From Qipengyuania algicida (GTDB lineage Bacteria > Pseudomonadota > Alphaproteobacteria > Sphingomonadales > Sphingomonadaceae), in NCBI RefSeq assembly GCF_009828025.1, contig NZ_WTYA01000008.1, positions 1 through 64,000 on the forward strand: a DNA stretch of 64,000 nucleotides, read 5' to 3'. Positions within the stretch are counted from its first letter, which is position 1; each line of letters begins with the position of its first letter. Shown piece by piece: positions 24,703-35,459 of this stretch. The position numbers and the translations under genes are program-made. Under the pieces are notes generated by a model that was not told where the DNA came from, made no database searches, and was given only the letters and a program-made list of their open reading frames with translations.

Positions 24703-25257
24703 TTAAAGACGCGGTAGCGTCACCCCCCGCTGTCCCATATATTTGCCCGCCCGGTCGGCATAAGTGACCTCTGGCCGTTCATTGCCTTGCAGGAACAGGA
24801 ATTGGCACGCGCCTTCATTGGCGTAGATTTTCGCCGGCAGCGGGGTGGTGTTGGAGAACTCCAGCGTCACATGGCCTTCCCAACCCGGTTCAAGCGGGGT
24901 GACGTTGACGATGATTCCGCAGCGAGCATATGTGCTCTTGCCAAGGCAGATCACCAGCACATCTTCCGGCACGCGAAAATATTCGACCGTGCGCGCCAGC
25001 GCGAAACTGTTGGGTGGGATTACGCAGACATCGGTCTTGCGATCGACGAAACTGGTGTCGGCGAAATTCTTCGGGTCGACCACCGCATTGTCGACGTTGG
25101 TGAATATCTTGAACTCGTCGGCGACGCGTGCGTCATAGCCATAGCTCGACAGGCCATAGGAGATGCAGCCGTCGCGGCGCTGCGCCTCGACGAAAGGTTC
25201 GATCATGCCGCGGCTCTCAGCCGCTTCGCGAATCCATCGGTCGTTGAGTATCGCCAT
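24703..25257 (-). CDS. dcd: dCTP deaminase
   Basis: 184 residues from the ATG at 25257; a longer frame upstream has no support. The enzyme deaminates dCTP to dUTP for thymidylate synthesis. Family motifs are MAILNDRWI at the start, the [10 protein letters not shown] strand, [10 protein letters not shown] (dCTP binding) and [14 protein letters not shown] with the catalytic Glu, ending in YMGQRG. Length is normal. It lies 88 bases downstream of putA on the same strand. Confidence 0.95.
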   Translation of the reverse strand: MAILNDRWIREAAESRGMIEPFVEAQRRDGCISYGLSSYGYDARVADEFKIFTNVDNAVVDPKNFADTSFVDRKTDVCVIPPNSFALARTVEYFRVPEDVLVICLGKSTYARCGIIVNVTPLEPGWEGHVTLEFSNTTPLPAKIYANEGACQFLFLQGNERPEVTYADRAGKYMGQRGVTLPRL

Positions 25258-25345
25258 GTCCGCTGTGATTGCCGAGCAGCGTCGCGCGGGCAAGCGCACC
25301 AATGCGCTTATCCGCCGACACTTGCACATTCGGTAAGCGCGAGAT

Positions 25346-28300
25346 CTAGCCCGCCAGAAGCGTGGCGTTGCCTCCCGCTGCGGTCGTGTCGATGCATACG
25401 ACCCGTTCGGTGGCAAAGCGCGCAACGTAATGAGGGCCGCCTGCCTTGGGTCCGGTGCCCGAAAGCCCTTCGCCGCCGAACGGCTGACTTTCGACGACCG
25501 CGCCGATCTGGTTGCGGTTCACATAGAAGTTCCCGACCCGTGCGCGCGCCTCAACCGTCCGACGGGTCGCCTCGATCCGGCTGTGAAGCCCCAGCGTCAG
25601 CCCGTAACCGACGGTGTTGATGTCATCGACGACCTGTTCGAGGCCGCTCGCCGGGAAACGCGCGACGTGCAGCACCGGTCCGAAATTCTCGCGCTTCAAA
25701 TCGAGGATCGAATCGACCTCGATAATCGTCGGCGCGACAAAGCATCCATGCGCCAGCGATCCATCCAGCTTGCGCCGCCAGACCGTCGAGCCACCACGCT
25801 TGCGCCGCGCGATATGGCGTTCGAGCGCGGCCTTGGCATCGGGGTCGATCACCGGGCCAACATCGGTCGCAAGGTCTTCCGGATCGCCGATCGTCAATGC
25901 CTCGAAGGCGCCACGGATCATTTCCAGCATCTCGTCGGCAACGTCGTCCTGAAGGTACAGTACGCGCAAAGCCGAACAGCGCTGTCCCGCGCTCTGGAAT
26001 GCGGAGGCGATGACGTCGCGCGTTACCTGCTCGGGCAACGCGGAGCTGTCGACGATCATCGCGTTCTGACCGCCGGTTTCGGCGATGAATGTGGCTATCG
26101 CGCCATCGCGAGCGGCCAGTGCGCGATTGATGGCGTGGGCGGTGTCCGTCGAGCCGGTAAAGGCAACCCCGGAAAGGCCCGGATCGGAAGTGATCCAGCC
26201 GCCGACGTCACCCGCTCCGGGCAGAAGTTGGAACACTTCGCGCGGAATGCCCGCATCATGGCACAGCTTGACCGCCAGCGAGGCGATCAGCGGAGTCTGT
26301 TCGGCAGGCTTGGCAACCACCGTATTGCCCGCTGCAAGCGCCGCCGCGGCCGGGCCGGTGAAGATCGCCAGCGGAAAGTTCCACGGACTGATCGTCGCGA
26401 AGACGCCGCGCCCAGCCAGCGTCAGCCGGTTCTCCTCACCCGTCGGCCCGGGCAGCAGCAGCGGACGGTCGAACATCGCGCGCGCTTCGTTGGCGTAATA
26501 GCGCAGGAAATCGACCGCCTCGCGCACTTCCAGCACGCCATCGACGAGCGACTTGCCCGCCTCACGCTGGCACAGGCTGATGAGTTCGTCAGTGTGCGCC
26601 TCGAAAGCATCGGCGGCGCGTTCAAGCAACACCGCTCGCTGAGACCCGCCCAGCGCGTTCCACGCAGGCTGCGCTTCCTTCGCACGCGCAATCGCCTCGC
26701 CCACTTCGGCCTGCAGCGTATCGCGCCGCGTGCCGACTTCGTGGCTCAGGTCCTGCGGCATGGTGATCGGCGCGGTTTCGCCTTCATGCGGATGGCGGAA
26801 GGTCGGTTCGGCGTGCCATTGGCGATCGTCGAGCTTGCGCAGCCGTTCGAGCAGCGGCTCGCGTACCAGCGGGTCGGCCAGGTCGACCCCGGCACTGTTG
26901 CGCCGTCCGGGGAAGATATCGGCGGGCAGCGGGATCGTGGGATTGCGCCGTGGTTCGAGCGCGGCCAGCTCGGCCACCGGGTCGCCCGCGAGGTCGACCG
27001 CCGGGACATCGGCATCGGCCATACGGTTGACGAAGGAACTATTGGCCCCGTTTTCGAGCAGGCGGCGCACCAGATATGCCAGCAGTTCCTTGTGCGAGCC
27101 GACCGGGGCATAGACGCGCACCGGCGTGCGGGCATTGCCTTCCAGCTTCGCGAGCGTTTCGTAAACATCTTCGCCCATGCCATGCAGGCGCTGGAATTCG
27201 AACCGGCCCTCCCGGTCATGCTCGGCAGCCAGCGCCTTGACCGAGCCGATGGTATAGGCGTTGTGCGTGGCAAAGGCCGGATAAAGATGATCGCCAGCTT
27301 CGAGCAGGATATTGGCGCAGGCGAGATAGGAAACGTCGGTCGCGACCTTGCGAGTGAACACCGGGAAATCCGTGTGGCCGCCCACCTGGCTCAGCTTGAT
27401 CTCGGTGTCCCAATAAGCGCCCTTGACCAGCCGCACGAACAACCTGCGACCATGCCTTTCTGCCAGTTCCGCAGTCCAGCGGCACAGCGGCACGGCGCGC
27501 TTCTGGTAGGCCTGGATCGCAAGGCCGAAGCCGGTCCAGCCCGTTTCGGTGCCATTATCGAACAGCGCATCGTCGGCAACCAGCTGTTCGATGATGTCGA
27601 GCGAGATTTCGAGCCGTTCGGCCTCTTCGGCATCCACGGTGAAATGCATGTCGGCATCGCGCGCCTTGATCGCCAGCTCGCGAATGACGGGGACCAGCGC
27701 AGCCACGGCGGCATCGTGATGGAGGTAATCGTATTTGGGGTAAAGCGCCGACAGCTTCACCGAAACGCCGGGTGAAGTCGTAATGCCGCCGCGACATTCA
27801 GCGGCGAGGCGCTCGATCGCGCGTTCATAGGCTTGCCGATATTTTTCGGCATGGGGGAAGGTCATCGCCGCTTCGCCGAGCATGTCGTAGCTGTGCGTCA
27901 GCCCTTTCGCACGGTTGGGGGCGGCACGCTTCAACGCCTCGTCCATCGTCCGTCCGAACACAAATTGGCCGCCCAGAATGCGCATCGCCTGCAAGGTGGC
28001 CTTGCGGATCACTGGCTCGCCCAGCCGACCGACCGCGCGCTTGAGCGTGCTGCGCATCCCGCGCTGCGCCTCATGTGGGCGCTCCAGCACTTCGCCCGTC
28101 AGCATCAGCGAGAAGGTCGCCGCGTTGACGAAGGTAGAGCTGCTTTCCCCGAGGTGTTCAGCCCAGTCGATCTCGCCGATCTTGTCGCGGATCAGCGCAT
28201 CGGCGGTCCGCGCATCGGGTACTCGCAGCAGCGCTTCGGCGAGGCACATCAATGCGATGCCCTCCTCGGTGCCGAGCCCGAACTGCTGCAGGAACGCGTC

Positions 28301-28489
28301 GATGCCGCTTGCCTTGCGTCGCCGCGCGCCTTCGATCAGCTGGATCGCCAGCGCCTGGGCCTTGTCGTGTAGAGCGCTTGCCGCCGCTGCTTCCTGCATC
28401 CGTTGGGCGACACACGCCTCCTCTTCCATGCGATAGGCCTGACGCATGGCAAGGCGATCGACAGCGGCGAGAGATGTGTTTTGCAGCAT
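25346..28489 (-). CDS. putA: Bifunctional proline dehydrogenase / glutamate-semialdehyde dehydrogenase
   Basis: 1047 residues from the ATG at 28489. The first half is the FAD-dependent proline dehydrogenase barrel (about residues 130-450, with [11 protein letters not shown] and [15 protein letters not shown]). The second half is the NAD-dependent aldehyde dehydrogenase with Glu in [11 protein letters not shown] and catalytic Cys in [11 protein letters not shown]. Together they turn proline into glutamate by substrate channelling. The N-terminal ribbon-helix-helix DNA-binding domain of enteric PutA is missing, so this form cannot repress its own gene. It follows glpD after 64 bases and may share its transcript. 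Confidence 0.96.
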   Translation of the reverse strand: MLQNTSLAAVDRLAMRQAYRMEEEACVAQRMQEAAAASALHDKAQALAIQLIEGARRRKASGIDAFLQQFGLGTEEGIALMCLAEALLRVPDARTADALIRDKIGEIDWAEHLGESSSTFVNAATFSLMLTGEVLERPHEAQRGMRSTLKRAVGRLGEPVIRKATLQAMRILGGQFVFGRTMDEALKRAAPNRAKGLTHSYDMLGEAAMTFPHAEKYRQAYERAIERLAAECRGGITTSPGVSVKLSALYPKYDYLHHDAAVAALVPVIRELAIKARDADMHFTVDAEEAERLEISLDIIEQLVADDALFDNGTETGWTGFGLAIQAYQKRAVPLCRWTAELAERHGRRLFVRLVKGAYWDTEIKLSQVGGHTDFPVFTRKVATDVSYLACANILLEAGDHLYPAFATHNAYTIGSVKALAAEHDREGRFEFQRLHGMGEDVYETLAKLEGNARTPVRVYAPVGSHKELLAYLVRRLLENGANSSFVNRMADADVPAVDLAGDPVAELAALEPRRNPTIPLPADIFPGRRNSAGVDLADPLVREPLLERLRKLDDRQWHAEPTFRHPHEGETAPITMPQDLSHEVGTRRDTLQAEVGEAIARAKEAQPAWNALGGSQRAVLLERAADAFEAHTDELISLCQREAGKSLVDGVLEVREAVDFLRYYANEARAMFDRPLLLPGPTGEENRLTLAGRGVFATISPWNFPLAIFTGPAAAALAAGNTVVAKPAEQTPLIASLAVKLCHDAGIPREVFQLLPGAGDVGGWITSDPGLSGVAFTGSTDTAHAINRALAARDGAIATFIAETGGQNAMIVDSSALPEQVTRDVIASAFQSAGQRCSALRVLYLQDDVADEMLEMIRGAFEALTIGDPEDLATDVGPVIDPDAKAALERHIARRKRGGSTVWRRKLDGSLAHGCFVAPTIIEVDSILDLKRENFGPVLHVARFPASGLEQVVDDINTVGYGLTLGLHSRIEATRRTVEARARVGNFYVNRNQIGAVVESQPFGGEGLSGTGPKAGGPHYVARFATERVVCIDTTAAGGNATLLAG

Positions 28490-28553
28490 AAATGGTCCGG
28501 TCGGCAGGAGTGATCGAATCGTCCGCGCCCCTTGGACCGCCCGCAACGGGCGA

Positions 28554-30056
28554 TCAAGCGAAGTCGGATCGCTCCGGCTGCTTCGCGAACCACGCCGAGA
28601 TACGCGTGGTGCTTTCGGCGGGTAGATGCAGGCCCAGCTTGCTCCTCCGCCACAGCACGTCCTCGGCGCTACGTGCAAATTCAACGTCGCGCAGATAGGC
28701 GAGTTCCGCCTCGTAGAGATCGCCGCCGAAATGCGCGCCCAGATCGGCCAGCGATCGCGCCTTGCCGATCACCTCATCTATCCGCGTGCCATAGGCGCGG
28801 GCGAGTCTCTGCAGCATTTCGGGCGGCACCCAGTCGAACCGCTCGCTGGCCTGCCACAGGAATTGCGCAAAATCGTCCATCTCGCCTCCCGGAAGGCGGG
28901 ATTGAGCTGTCCACGGTTTGCCGGGAAGGTGCCGCTTCAGCTTCTTGAGCGCATGTTCGGCCAGCCGCCGATGGGTGGTGAGCTTGCCGCCATAGATCGA
29001 CAATACTGGCGCGCCCTTGCGCTCGTCCAGTTCGAACACATAGTCACGCGTAACGGTGGAATCGCGCGCGGCCTTGTCCTCATAGAGCGGGCGCACTCCG
29101 GCGTAGCTCCAGATGATTTCATCGCGCGCGATGCCGCTGCGAAACGCCCGCCCTGCTGCGGCGATGAGATAATCCATTTCCGCTTCGCTGATTTCGACTG
29201 TGTCGAGGTTATCCTCGTACAGCAGGTCGGTCGTACCGATCAGCGTGTAGTCGCGCTCATAGGGGATGGCGAAGACGATCCGCTTGTCGGGTTGTTGCAG
29301 GATGTAGGCATGATCGCCGGGGTATTTGCGCGGGACGACGATATGACTGCCTTTGACCAGCCGTAGATGCGCCTTGGTGCCGCGGCCGAGCGCCATCTGC
29401 GCCACCCCGTCGACCCATGGCCCGCTGGCGTTGACCAGCACCCTTGCTTCGACTGTTCGTTCATGCCCATCGCCGTCACGCAATTGCGCGCGCCAGCGGT
29501 CCGGCAGGCGCTCAAGCGCAACACATTCGCAACGCGTGGCGATTTCCGCGCCGCGTTCCTGCGCATCGAGCGCATTCAGCACCACCAGCCGCGCATCTTC
29601 GACCCAGCAGTCAGAATAGGCGAAACCGCGCGTAAAGCGGTCCTGCAAGACCGTGCGATGCGGCGGCTCGGTCAGCTTGACCGCGTCGCTCCCCGGAAGA
29701 GAGCGATGCCCGCCGATGTGATCGTAGAGAAACAGCCCCAGCCGCAGCATCCAGCGCGGGCGCATACCCCGATCGTAAGGCAGAACGAACCGCAGCGGCC
29801 AGATGATGTGCGGTGCGGCCTTCAGCAGCACCTCCCGCTCGTGCAGGGCTTCGGACACCAGCCGAAATTCGAACTGCTCAAGATAGCGCAATCCGCCGTG
29901 GATCAGCTTGGTACTGGCCGAGGAGGTATGCCCGGCCAGATCATCCTTTTCGCAAAGCATGACGGACAGGCCGCGTCCTGCGGCATCGCGCGCGATTGCG
30001 GTGCCGTTGACGCCCCCTCCGATGACGAGCAGGTCCAGAAGGTCATCTGTGGCCAA
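28554..30056 (-). CDS. glpD: Aerobic glycerol-3-phosphate dehydrogenase
   Basis: 500 residues from a TTG at 30054-30056, five bases after GGGGAG; earlier in-frame starts lie inside the upstream gene. The FAD-binding LLVIGGGVNGTAIARDAA is at the N-terminus, with STKLIHGGLRYLEQFEF and later SYAGVRPLYED and SIYGGKLTTHR. The enzyme oxidises glycerol-3-phosphate to dihydroxyacetone phosphate and passes electrons to quinone at the inner membrane. The start overlaps the end of the MTA phosphorylase gene by 14 bases. No glycerol kinase or facilitator is next to it. Confidence 0.95.
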   Translation of the reverse strand: MATDDLLDLLVIGGGVNGTAIARDAAGRGLSVMLCEKDDLAGHTSSASTKLIHGGLRYLEQFEFRLVSEALHEREVLLKAAPHIIWPLRFVLPYDRGMRPRWMLRLGLFLYDHIGGHRSLPGSDAVKLTEPPHRTVLQDRFTRGFAYSDCWVEDARLVVLNALDAQERGAEIATRCECVALERLPDRWRAQLRDGDGHERTVEARVLVNASGPWVDGVAQMALGRGTKAHLRLVKGSHIVVPRKYPGDHAYILQQPDKRIVFAIPYERDYTLIGTTDLLYEDNLDTVEISEAEMDYLIAAAGRAFRSGIARDEIIWSYAGVRPLYEDKAARDSTVTRDYVFELDERKGAPVLSIYGGKLTTHRRLAEHALKKLKRHLPGKPWTAQSRLPGGEMDDFAQFLWQASERFDWVPPEMLQRLARAYGTRIDEVIGKARSLADLGAHFGGDLYEAELAYLRDVEFARSAEDVLWRRSKLGLHLPAESTTRISAWFAKQPERSDFA

Positions 30057-30918
30057 ACAGTCTCCCCGCGACGGCATCGAGCTTGGTAATGAGGTCGGAA
30101 TCGAACTTTTCCGGATTGGTAATGACCGCATCGTCGAGTGCGAAGTCGATCGGCGATGCAGGCCGCTCGGCGGGCAGCAGTGCGACCAGCTTTTCTATCG
30201 TCTTGCGCGCCAGTTCGGAGTTGTCCTGCATCTGCGCGACGATGGCATCGACGTTGACCGCCGCCTCGTCCTCGCGCCAGCTGTCCCAGTCGGTTACCAT
30301 GGCGAGCAGGGCATAGGGCAATTCGGCCTCGCGGGCGAGCTTGGCCTCGGGCATTGCGGTCATGCCGACCAGATCGGCGCCCCACTGTCGATAGAGCCTG
30401 CTTTCCGCACGGGTCGAGAATTGCGGGCCTTCCATCGCGAGATAGGTCGCCTTGAGCGCAATATTGCCGCCGGCTTCGGCCACGGCCTCTGCGGCCTTGG
30501 CGGAGAGGCGCGGGCACACCGGATCGGCCATCGAGACATGGCCGACGAAGCCGCTACCGAAGAAACTGGATGCACGACCGCGGGTGAAATCGATGAACTG
30601 ATCGACCGTAACGAAGGTGCCCGGAGCGAACTTGTCGTTGAGCGAACCGACCGAGGAAATAGCGAGGATATCCGTGCAGCCCGCGCGCTTGAGCGCATCG
30701 ATATTGGCGCGCGCATCGATCGCTTCGGGCGCGATCCGATGGCCACGGCCGTGGCGCGGCAGGAAGCGCAGTTTCACATTGCCGATCCGCCCGCACAGAA
30801 TCTCGTCCGAGGGTTCGCCCCAGGGCGATTTGACCGCAATCCACTGGGCATCTTCCAGCGCATCGATGGCATACAGCCCCGATCCACCGATAATGCCCAG
30901 CACCCATTCGTCGCTCAT
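30043..30918 (-). CDS. mtnP: S-methyl-5'-thioadenosine phosphorylase
   Basis: 291 residues from the ATG at 30918, with GGAG upstream. It splits methylthioadenosine with phosphate into adenine and methylthioribose-1-phosphate in methionine salvage. Motifs are IIGGSGLYAI (phosphate binding), FLPRHGRGH, SVGSLND, EGPQFSTRAES and GMTAMPEAKLARE, all typical of the PNP/MTAP family 2. The GMTAMPEA segment favours MTA over other nucleosides. It is the first gene in a leftward run with glpD and putA; no shared function is evident. Confidence 0.93.
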   Translation of the reverse strand: MSDEWVLGIIGGSGLYAIDALEDAQWIAVKSPWGEPSDEILCGRIGNVKLRFLPRHGRGHRIAPEAIDARANIDALKRAGCTDILAISSVGSLNDKFAPGTFVTVDQFIDFTRGRASSFFGSGFVGHVSMADPVCPRLSAKAAEAVAEAGGNIALKATYLAMEGPQFSTRAESRLYRQWGADLVGMTAMPEAKLAREAELPYALLAMVTDWDSWREDEAAVNVDAIVAQMQDNSELARKTIEKLVALLPAERPASPIDFALDDAVITNPEKFDSDLITKLDAVAGRLFGHR

Positions 30919-31063
30919 GCGACTCTCCTTAAACAATGCGCCGGTGGCCCCCGAAACCACCGCTCTGGCAGGCAGGTGTCTTAAACCGGTTGATAATCTG
31001 AGTTAAAGCAGTGGCCGCGCGTGTCCAGCCCGGTAACGCTCGGTCGAACGCGCAATCAGCCGA

Positions 31064-31465
31064 TCAGACTTTGGGCAGGAACGGCTCGGCGATTTCCGGG
31101 CGGATGCGGTGCAGCCTGCCGCTCTCGCGTTCGATCATCGCCCACGTCGAGCGCACCGCGACGAGCAGCTTGCCCGCATCGTCATGGAAATCGACGCAGC
31201 GATCGAAACGCGCGCCGCGCGGCGGGTCGGGAACATAGGTGGTCGCGGTCACGCTTTCGCCGGGGCCGATGTTGCCGCGATAATCGATCTCATGCCGGGT
31301 CACGACCCAGATGAAGGCCTCGACATGGGCCGGATCGGCGACTGTGCTCCAATGCTCGGTGGCAATGTCCTGCACCCAGCGAATCCATTCGGCGTTGTTG
31401 ACATGGCCCAGTTCGTCGATGTGATCGGCGGTCGCGGTGAAGACCTTGGTATAGGAATTACTCAT
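31064..31465 (-). CDS. Acyl-CoA thioesterase (hotdog fold, 4HBT family)
   Basis: 133 residues with one hotdog domain. DELGHVNNAEWIRWVQD near residue 16 carries the helix motif of the 4-hydroxybenzoyl-CoA thioesterase family, with VVTRHEIDYRGNIGPGE following. It probably hydrolyses an acyl-CoA in the cytoplasm. The ATG overlaps the stop of the peptidase gene by four bases (ATGA), so both are co-translated; the reason for the pairing is not evident. Confidence 0.85.
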   Translation of the reverse strand: MSNSYTKVFTATADHIDELGHVNNAEWIRWVQDIATEHWSTVADPAHVEAFIWVVTRHEIDYRGNIGPGESVTATTYVPDPPRGARFDRCVDFHDDAGKLLVAVRSTWAMIERESGRLHRIRPEIAEPFLPKV

Positions 31466-33537
31466 GGGTGAGCGTCCATCTGCCAGAGGATGAAAGCAAA
31501 CTCTTCCGCCGTTTCATGCAGGCTTTCGAACCGGCCCGATTTGCCACCGTGGCCAGCGCCCATATTGGTCTTGAAGATCAGCAGATTGTCGTCGGTCTTC
31601 AGCTCGCGCAGCTTCGCCACCCATTTGGCCGGTTCCCAATAGGTGACGCGCGGATCGTTCAATCCAGCGGTGACCATCATCGGCGGATAGGCTTGCGCGG
31701 TGACATTGTCATAGGGGCTATAACTGCGGATCAGCTCGAATGCTGCGCGGTCCTCGATCGGATTGCCCCATTCAGGCCATTCGCCCGGTGTCAGCGGTAG
31801 CGAGGCATCGAGCATCGTTGCCAGCACATCGACGAATGGCACATGTGCGACCGCCGCGCCCCACAGCTGGGGATCGGAATTGACCACTGCGCCCATCAGT
31901 TCGCCACCCGCCGATCCGCCTGAAATGCTGATCTTGCCCGGTGCGGTCAGACCGCGCTCGATCAGACCCCTGGCGACATCGACGAAGTCGGTGAACGCGT
32001 TGATTCGCCGCTCCAGCTTGCCCGCCTTGTACCACGCCCTCCCCAGATCATCGCCGCCCCGGATATGCGCAATGGCATAGGCAAAGCCGCGATCGACAAG
32101 ACTGAGGCGTGTAGTGGAAAAACCCGGTGGGATAGCGATACCATACGCACCGTAACCATATAGGTGAAGATTATATGTCTCTTTACGGTCTTTTCGGTAC
32201 ATAATCGATACCGGCACCATGGTCCCGTCGCGTGCGGCAATCTCCAGACGCTCGGTCGCGTACAGTCCGGCATCGTAGCCCGAGGGGATTTCCTGCACCT
32301 TGAGCACTTCGAGGCGCCGCTCGCCGACGTGATAGTCAAAGGTCGTCGCCGGGCTGACCATCGATTCATAGCTGACCCGCAAGCGATCCATCGCCCATTC
32401 GGGGTTGTCGCCCAGCCCGGCGGAATAGCTCGCTTCGGGAAAGGCGATCGGCTCGATCCGCGCCGGATCGTCGTAATAGCGAATCTCGATCGTATCGAGC
32501 CCGGCCTGCCGTCCCTCGACCGCGAAGAAATCGCGGAACAGGTCGAACCCGGTAAGATAGAATTCGTCCGAGCCTTCAATCAGCGTCGACCAATCGCCCG
32601 GTGCAGACAGCGGCGCTGTGGCGAGGCGGAAGTTCTCATGCGTGTCGTTGGCGAGGATGAACAGAACCCCCTCGCGCTCGTCCACTTCATACTCCACACC
32701 GCGGGCGCGCGGCTTGACTAGAATCGGTTCGGTCAGCGGATCGCGCGCTGGGATGAGGCGCACTTCGCTAGTTTCATGGTCGCTGGTCGAGATGATCAGC
32801 CATTGCTCATTGGCGGATAAGCCCGATCCGACGCGAAATCCCTCGTCATCCTCGTGATAAAGCTCGACATCCTCGCTCAGCGGCTGGCCCAGCCAGTGCA
32901 GCCGCGCGTTATCGGTGCGCCATTGATCGTTGGCGAGCGAATAGACGAGCCCCCGATCGCCCGCGACCCATACCAGCGAGGACAATGTGCCCGGTATCTC
33001 GTCCGTGAGCAGCTCGTCCGTCGCCAGATCCTTGATCCGCGCGGTGAACCGTTCCGAACCATTGTCATCGACAGAATAGGCCAGCTTCATGCCGTCGCTC
33101 GAGACGGAAATCGCGCCGAGGCGGAAATACTCCTTACCCTCCGCCAGCGCGACTTCGTCGAGGATCAGCTCGTCCCCGCTTCCGTCATCACCGCCCGCTA
33201 CCGGCTTGCGCCACCATTTCTTGTATTCGGCACCTTCCTCATACTCGATCCAGTAGAGCCAATCGCCGTCCTTCTGCGGAACCGATTTGTCGGCTTCCTT
33301 GATCCGCCCGCGCATTTCGGTGAAAAGCGCGTCCACGGCGTCCTGATGCGGGTCCATCTGTGCCTTGAACCATGCGTTCTCGGCCTCCAGATGGGCGAGC
33401 ACCTCCTTGTCATCGACCTTGGGGTAGCCGGGATCGCGTAGCCAGGCGTAGTCGTCCTCCACGGTAATTCCGTGGTAAGAGAAGCTGTGCGGTTTCTTCG
33501 CCGCGATCGGCGGCGCCTTGACGGTGGAATCATTCAT
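31462..33537 (-). CDS. ptrB: S9-family oligopeptidase (oligopeptidase B type)
   Basis: 691 residues. A seven-bladed propeller occupies most of the first 400 residues and an alpha/beta hydrolase domain the rest, with the nucleophile motif GGSAGG, DPRVTYWEP carrying the catalytic Asp and GAGHGGKSGR carrying the His. Oligopeptidase B cleaves short peptides after basic residues in the cytoplasm; no signal peptide is seen. It runs away from the M24 peptidase gene, with only 37 bases between the two start codons, so their promoters must overlap coding sequence or each other. Confidence 0.93.
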   Translation of the reverse strand: MNDSTVKAPPIAAKKPHSFSYHGITVEDDYAWLRDPGYPKVDDKEVLAHLEAENAWFKAQMDPHQDAVDALFTEMRGRIKEADKSVPQKDGDWLYWIEYEEGAEYKKWWRKPVAGGDDGSGDELILDEVALAEGKEYFRLGAISVSSDGMKLAYSVDDNGSERFTARIKDLATDELLTDEIPGTLSSLVWVAGDRGLVYSLANDQWRTDNARLHWLGQPLSEDVELYHEDDEGFRVGSGLSANEQWLIISTSDHETSEVRLIPARDPLTEPILVKPRARGVEYEVDEREGVLFILANDTHENFRLATAPLSAPGDWSTLIEGSDEFYLTGFDLFRDFFAVEGRQAGLDTIEIRYYDDPARIEPIAFPEASYSAGLGDNPEWAMDRLRVSYESMVSPATTFDYHVGERRLEVLKVQEIPSGYDAGLYATERLEIAARDGTMVPVSIMYRKDRKETYNLHLYGYGAYGIAIPPGFSTTRLSLVDRGFAYAIAHIRGGDDLGRAWYKAGKLERRINAFTDFVDVARGLIERGLTAPGKISISGGSAGGELMGAVVNSDPQLWGAAVAHVPFVDVLATMLDASLPLTPGEWPEWGNPIEDRAAFELIRSYSPYDNVTAQAYPPMMVTAGLNDPRVTYWEPAKWVAKLRELKTDDNLLIFKTNMGAGHGGKSGRFESLHETAEEFAFILWQMDAHP

Positions 33538-33574
33538 GACGCGGCCCTATGTGGGATGCGAAAGGACTACAACA

Positions 33575-35395
33575 ATGCTCATGCTTACTTACGAAGCCCG
33601 CCTCGCCGCGCTGCGCGAGGAATTGTCGAAACGCGGACTCGATGGTTTCGTCATTCCGATCTCCGATGAGCACATGAGCGAATATGTCGGCGAGTATGCC
33701 CAGCGCCTGAACTGGCTGACCGGTTTCGGCGGTTCGGCGGGCAGTGCCGCCGTCCTCGCGGACGGCTATCAAGGCAAGGGCGCGGCGGTCTTCACCGACG
33801 GGCGCTATACCGTACAGGTGCGCGAGCAGGTCGACGGCAATTTGTTCGATTACGAACCTGTCCCCGAAACCAGCCCGGCCAAATGGCTGGCCGCCAATGC
33901 GCCCAAGGGCGCAAAGATCGGCTATGACGCATGGCTCCACGGAATCGAATGGGCGGAAGCTGCGCAGAAGCTGCTGGCCAAAAAAGGCGTGGAGCTGGTG
34001 CCGCTGGACGACAATCCGATCGATGCGGTGTGGGCAGACCGTCCTGCACCATCGGATGCCCCGGCGGTCCCTTATGACGACAGCCATGCCGGCCGGTCGA
34101 GCGCGGACAAGCGCGCGGCAATCGCCGACTGGCTGAAATCGGAAGGCTATGATGCGACCGTCATCAGCGCGCTCGATTCGGTTGCCTGGCTGCTGAACGT
34201 GCGCGGTGCCGATGTCGCCAACACGCCGGTTGCGCTGTCCTATGTGCTGGCCCGCGCGGACGGCACGGCGGATTTCTTTATCGCGCCGGAAAAGGTGACG
34301 CCTGAACTGTCCCAGCATCTGGGCAATGCGGTGACGATCCGCCCGCGCGATGAATTCCAGGGCGCGCTTGCGGACCTCAAGGGCAAGACGGTGGCGCTTG
34401 ATCCCAATCATGCGGTCGCGGGCATCTTCCAGACGCTGGAGGCAGCAGGCGCAACGCTGGTGCGCGAAAGCGATCCGACCGTGCTCGCCAAGGCGATCAA
34501 AAACGCCGCCGAGCAGCAGGGCCATCGCGAGGCGCAAGCGCGCGACGGCGCCGCGGTCTCGCGCTTCCTGCGCTGGCTCAGCATCGAAGCGCCCAAGGGT
34601 GGTATCGACGAGCTGACCGCAGCGGCCAAGCTGCGCGAATTCCGCGGACTGGACCCGGCGATGAAGGATTCCAGCTTCGACACCATCAGCGCCGCGGCCG
34701 GCCATGCCGCCCTGCCGCACTACAAGGTGGACGAGGACAGCAATATCCCGATCCCGCCGTCGAGCATCTATCTGGTCGATTCTGGCGGGCAGTATTTGGG
34801 CGGCACGACCGACATCACGCGCACCGTGTGGGTGGGGCCGGGCGAACCGAGCGCAGAGATGATCGATCGCAACACGCGCGTGTTGAAGGGCCATATCGAA
34901 CTCGCCCGCGCCACCTTCCCCAAGGGCACCAATGGCGGCCAGCTCGATACGCTGGCGCGGATGCATCTGTGGGCCGCAGGCGTCGATTACGGCCACGGCA
35001 CCGGGCATGGCGTGGGAAGCTATCTCTCGGTCCACGAAGGGCCGCAGCGGATTTCCAAATCGGGCGGCGCGTTCCCCGGTACCGACACGCCGATCGAGGC
35101 AGGCATGATCCTTTCTAACGAGCCGGGCTATTACAAGCAGGGCGCTTTCGGCATCCGGATCGAGAACCTCGTGCTGACCGTACCCGCGAAGATCGACGGA
35201 GCGGAAGGCGATTGGCTCGGCTTCGAAACTCTGACCTTCGTCCCGCTCGACCGCCGACTGGTCGACAAGGCGATGCTGTCCCCGGCGGAAATCGCCTGGT
35301 GGAACGATTATCATGCGCAGGTTCGGGAAACGATTGCGCCGCGCCTCGAGGGTGATGATCTCGCTTGGCTCGAAGCGGAGTGCGCGCCCTTGTAG
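33575..35395 (+). CDS. M24 family Xaa-Pro aminopeptidase
   Basis: 606 residues from the ATG at 33575, with AAAGGA upstream. It has the three-domain form of larger aminopeptidase P enzymes: two creatinase-like N-terminal domains and a C-terminal pita-bread domain. Metal ligands are visible in YLVDSGGQYLGGTTDITRT (two Asp), GHGTGHGVGSYLSVHEGPQ (His) and LSNEPGYYK (Glu). It removes N-terminal residues before proline. No signal peptide is present. It works in the same peptide-degradation step as its divergent neighbour, the S9 oligopeptidase. Confidence 0.93.
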   Translation: MLMLTYEARLAALREELSKRGLDGFVIPISDEHMSEYVGEYAQRLNWLTGFGGSAGSAAVLADGYQGKGAAVFTDGRYTVQVREQVDGNLFDYEPVPETSPAKWLAANAPKGAKIGYDAWLHGIEWAEAAQKLLAKKGVELVPLDDNPIDAVWADRPAPSDAPAVPYDDSHAGRSSADKRAAIADWLKSEGYDATVISALDSVAWLLNVRGADVANTPVALSYVLARADGTADFFIAPEKVTPELSQHLGNAVTIRPRDEFQGALADLKGKTVALDPNHAVAGIFQTLEAAGATLVRESDPTVLAKAIKNAAEQQGHREAQARDGAAVSRFLRWLSIEAPKGGIDELTAAAKLREFRGLDPAMKDSSFDTISAAAGHAALPHYKVDEDSNIPIPPSSIYLVDSGGQYLGGTTDITRTVWVGPGEPSAEMIDRNTRVLKGHIELARATFPKGTNGGQLDTLARMHLWAAGVDYGHGTGHGVGSYLSVHEGPQRISKSGGAFPGTDTPIEAGMILSNEPGYYKQGAFGIRIENLVLTVPAKIDGAEGDWLGFETLTFVPLDRRLVDKAMLSPAEIAWWNDYHAQVRETIAPRLEGDDLAWLEAECAPL

Positions 35396-35459
35396 GATTA
35401 CATTTGTTCACTTAATGTTCTCCTCGGTCGCGAGTCGTTTTGTTATCAGGGGAAGTACA

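Noticed and set aside
25430-27775. A 781-codon open frame opposite putA
   Set aside because: It is an antisense frame kept open by the high GC of putA; its product is Arg/Gly-rich without any family motif. The same applies to long frames opposite the M1 aminopeptidase (39491-41683) and the M24 peptidase (33530-35314).
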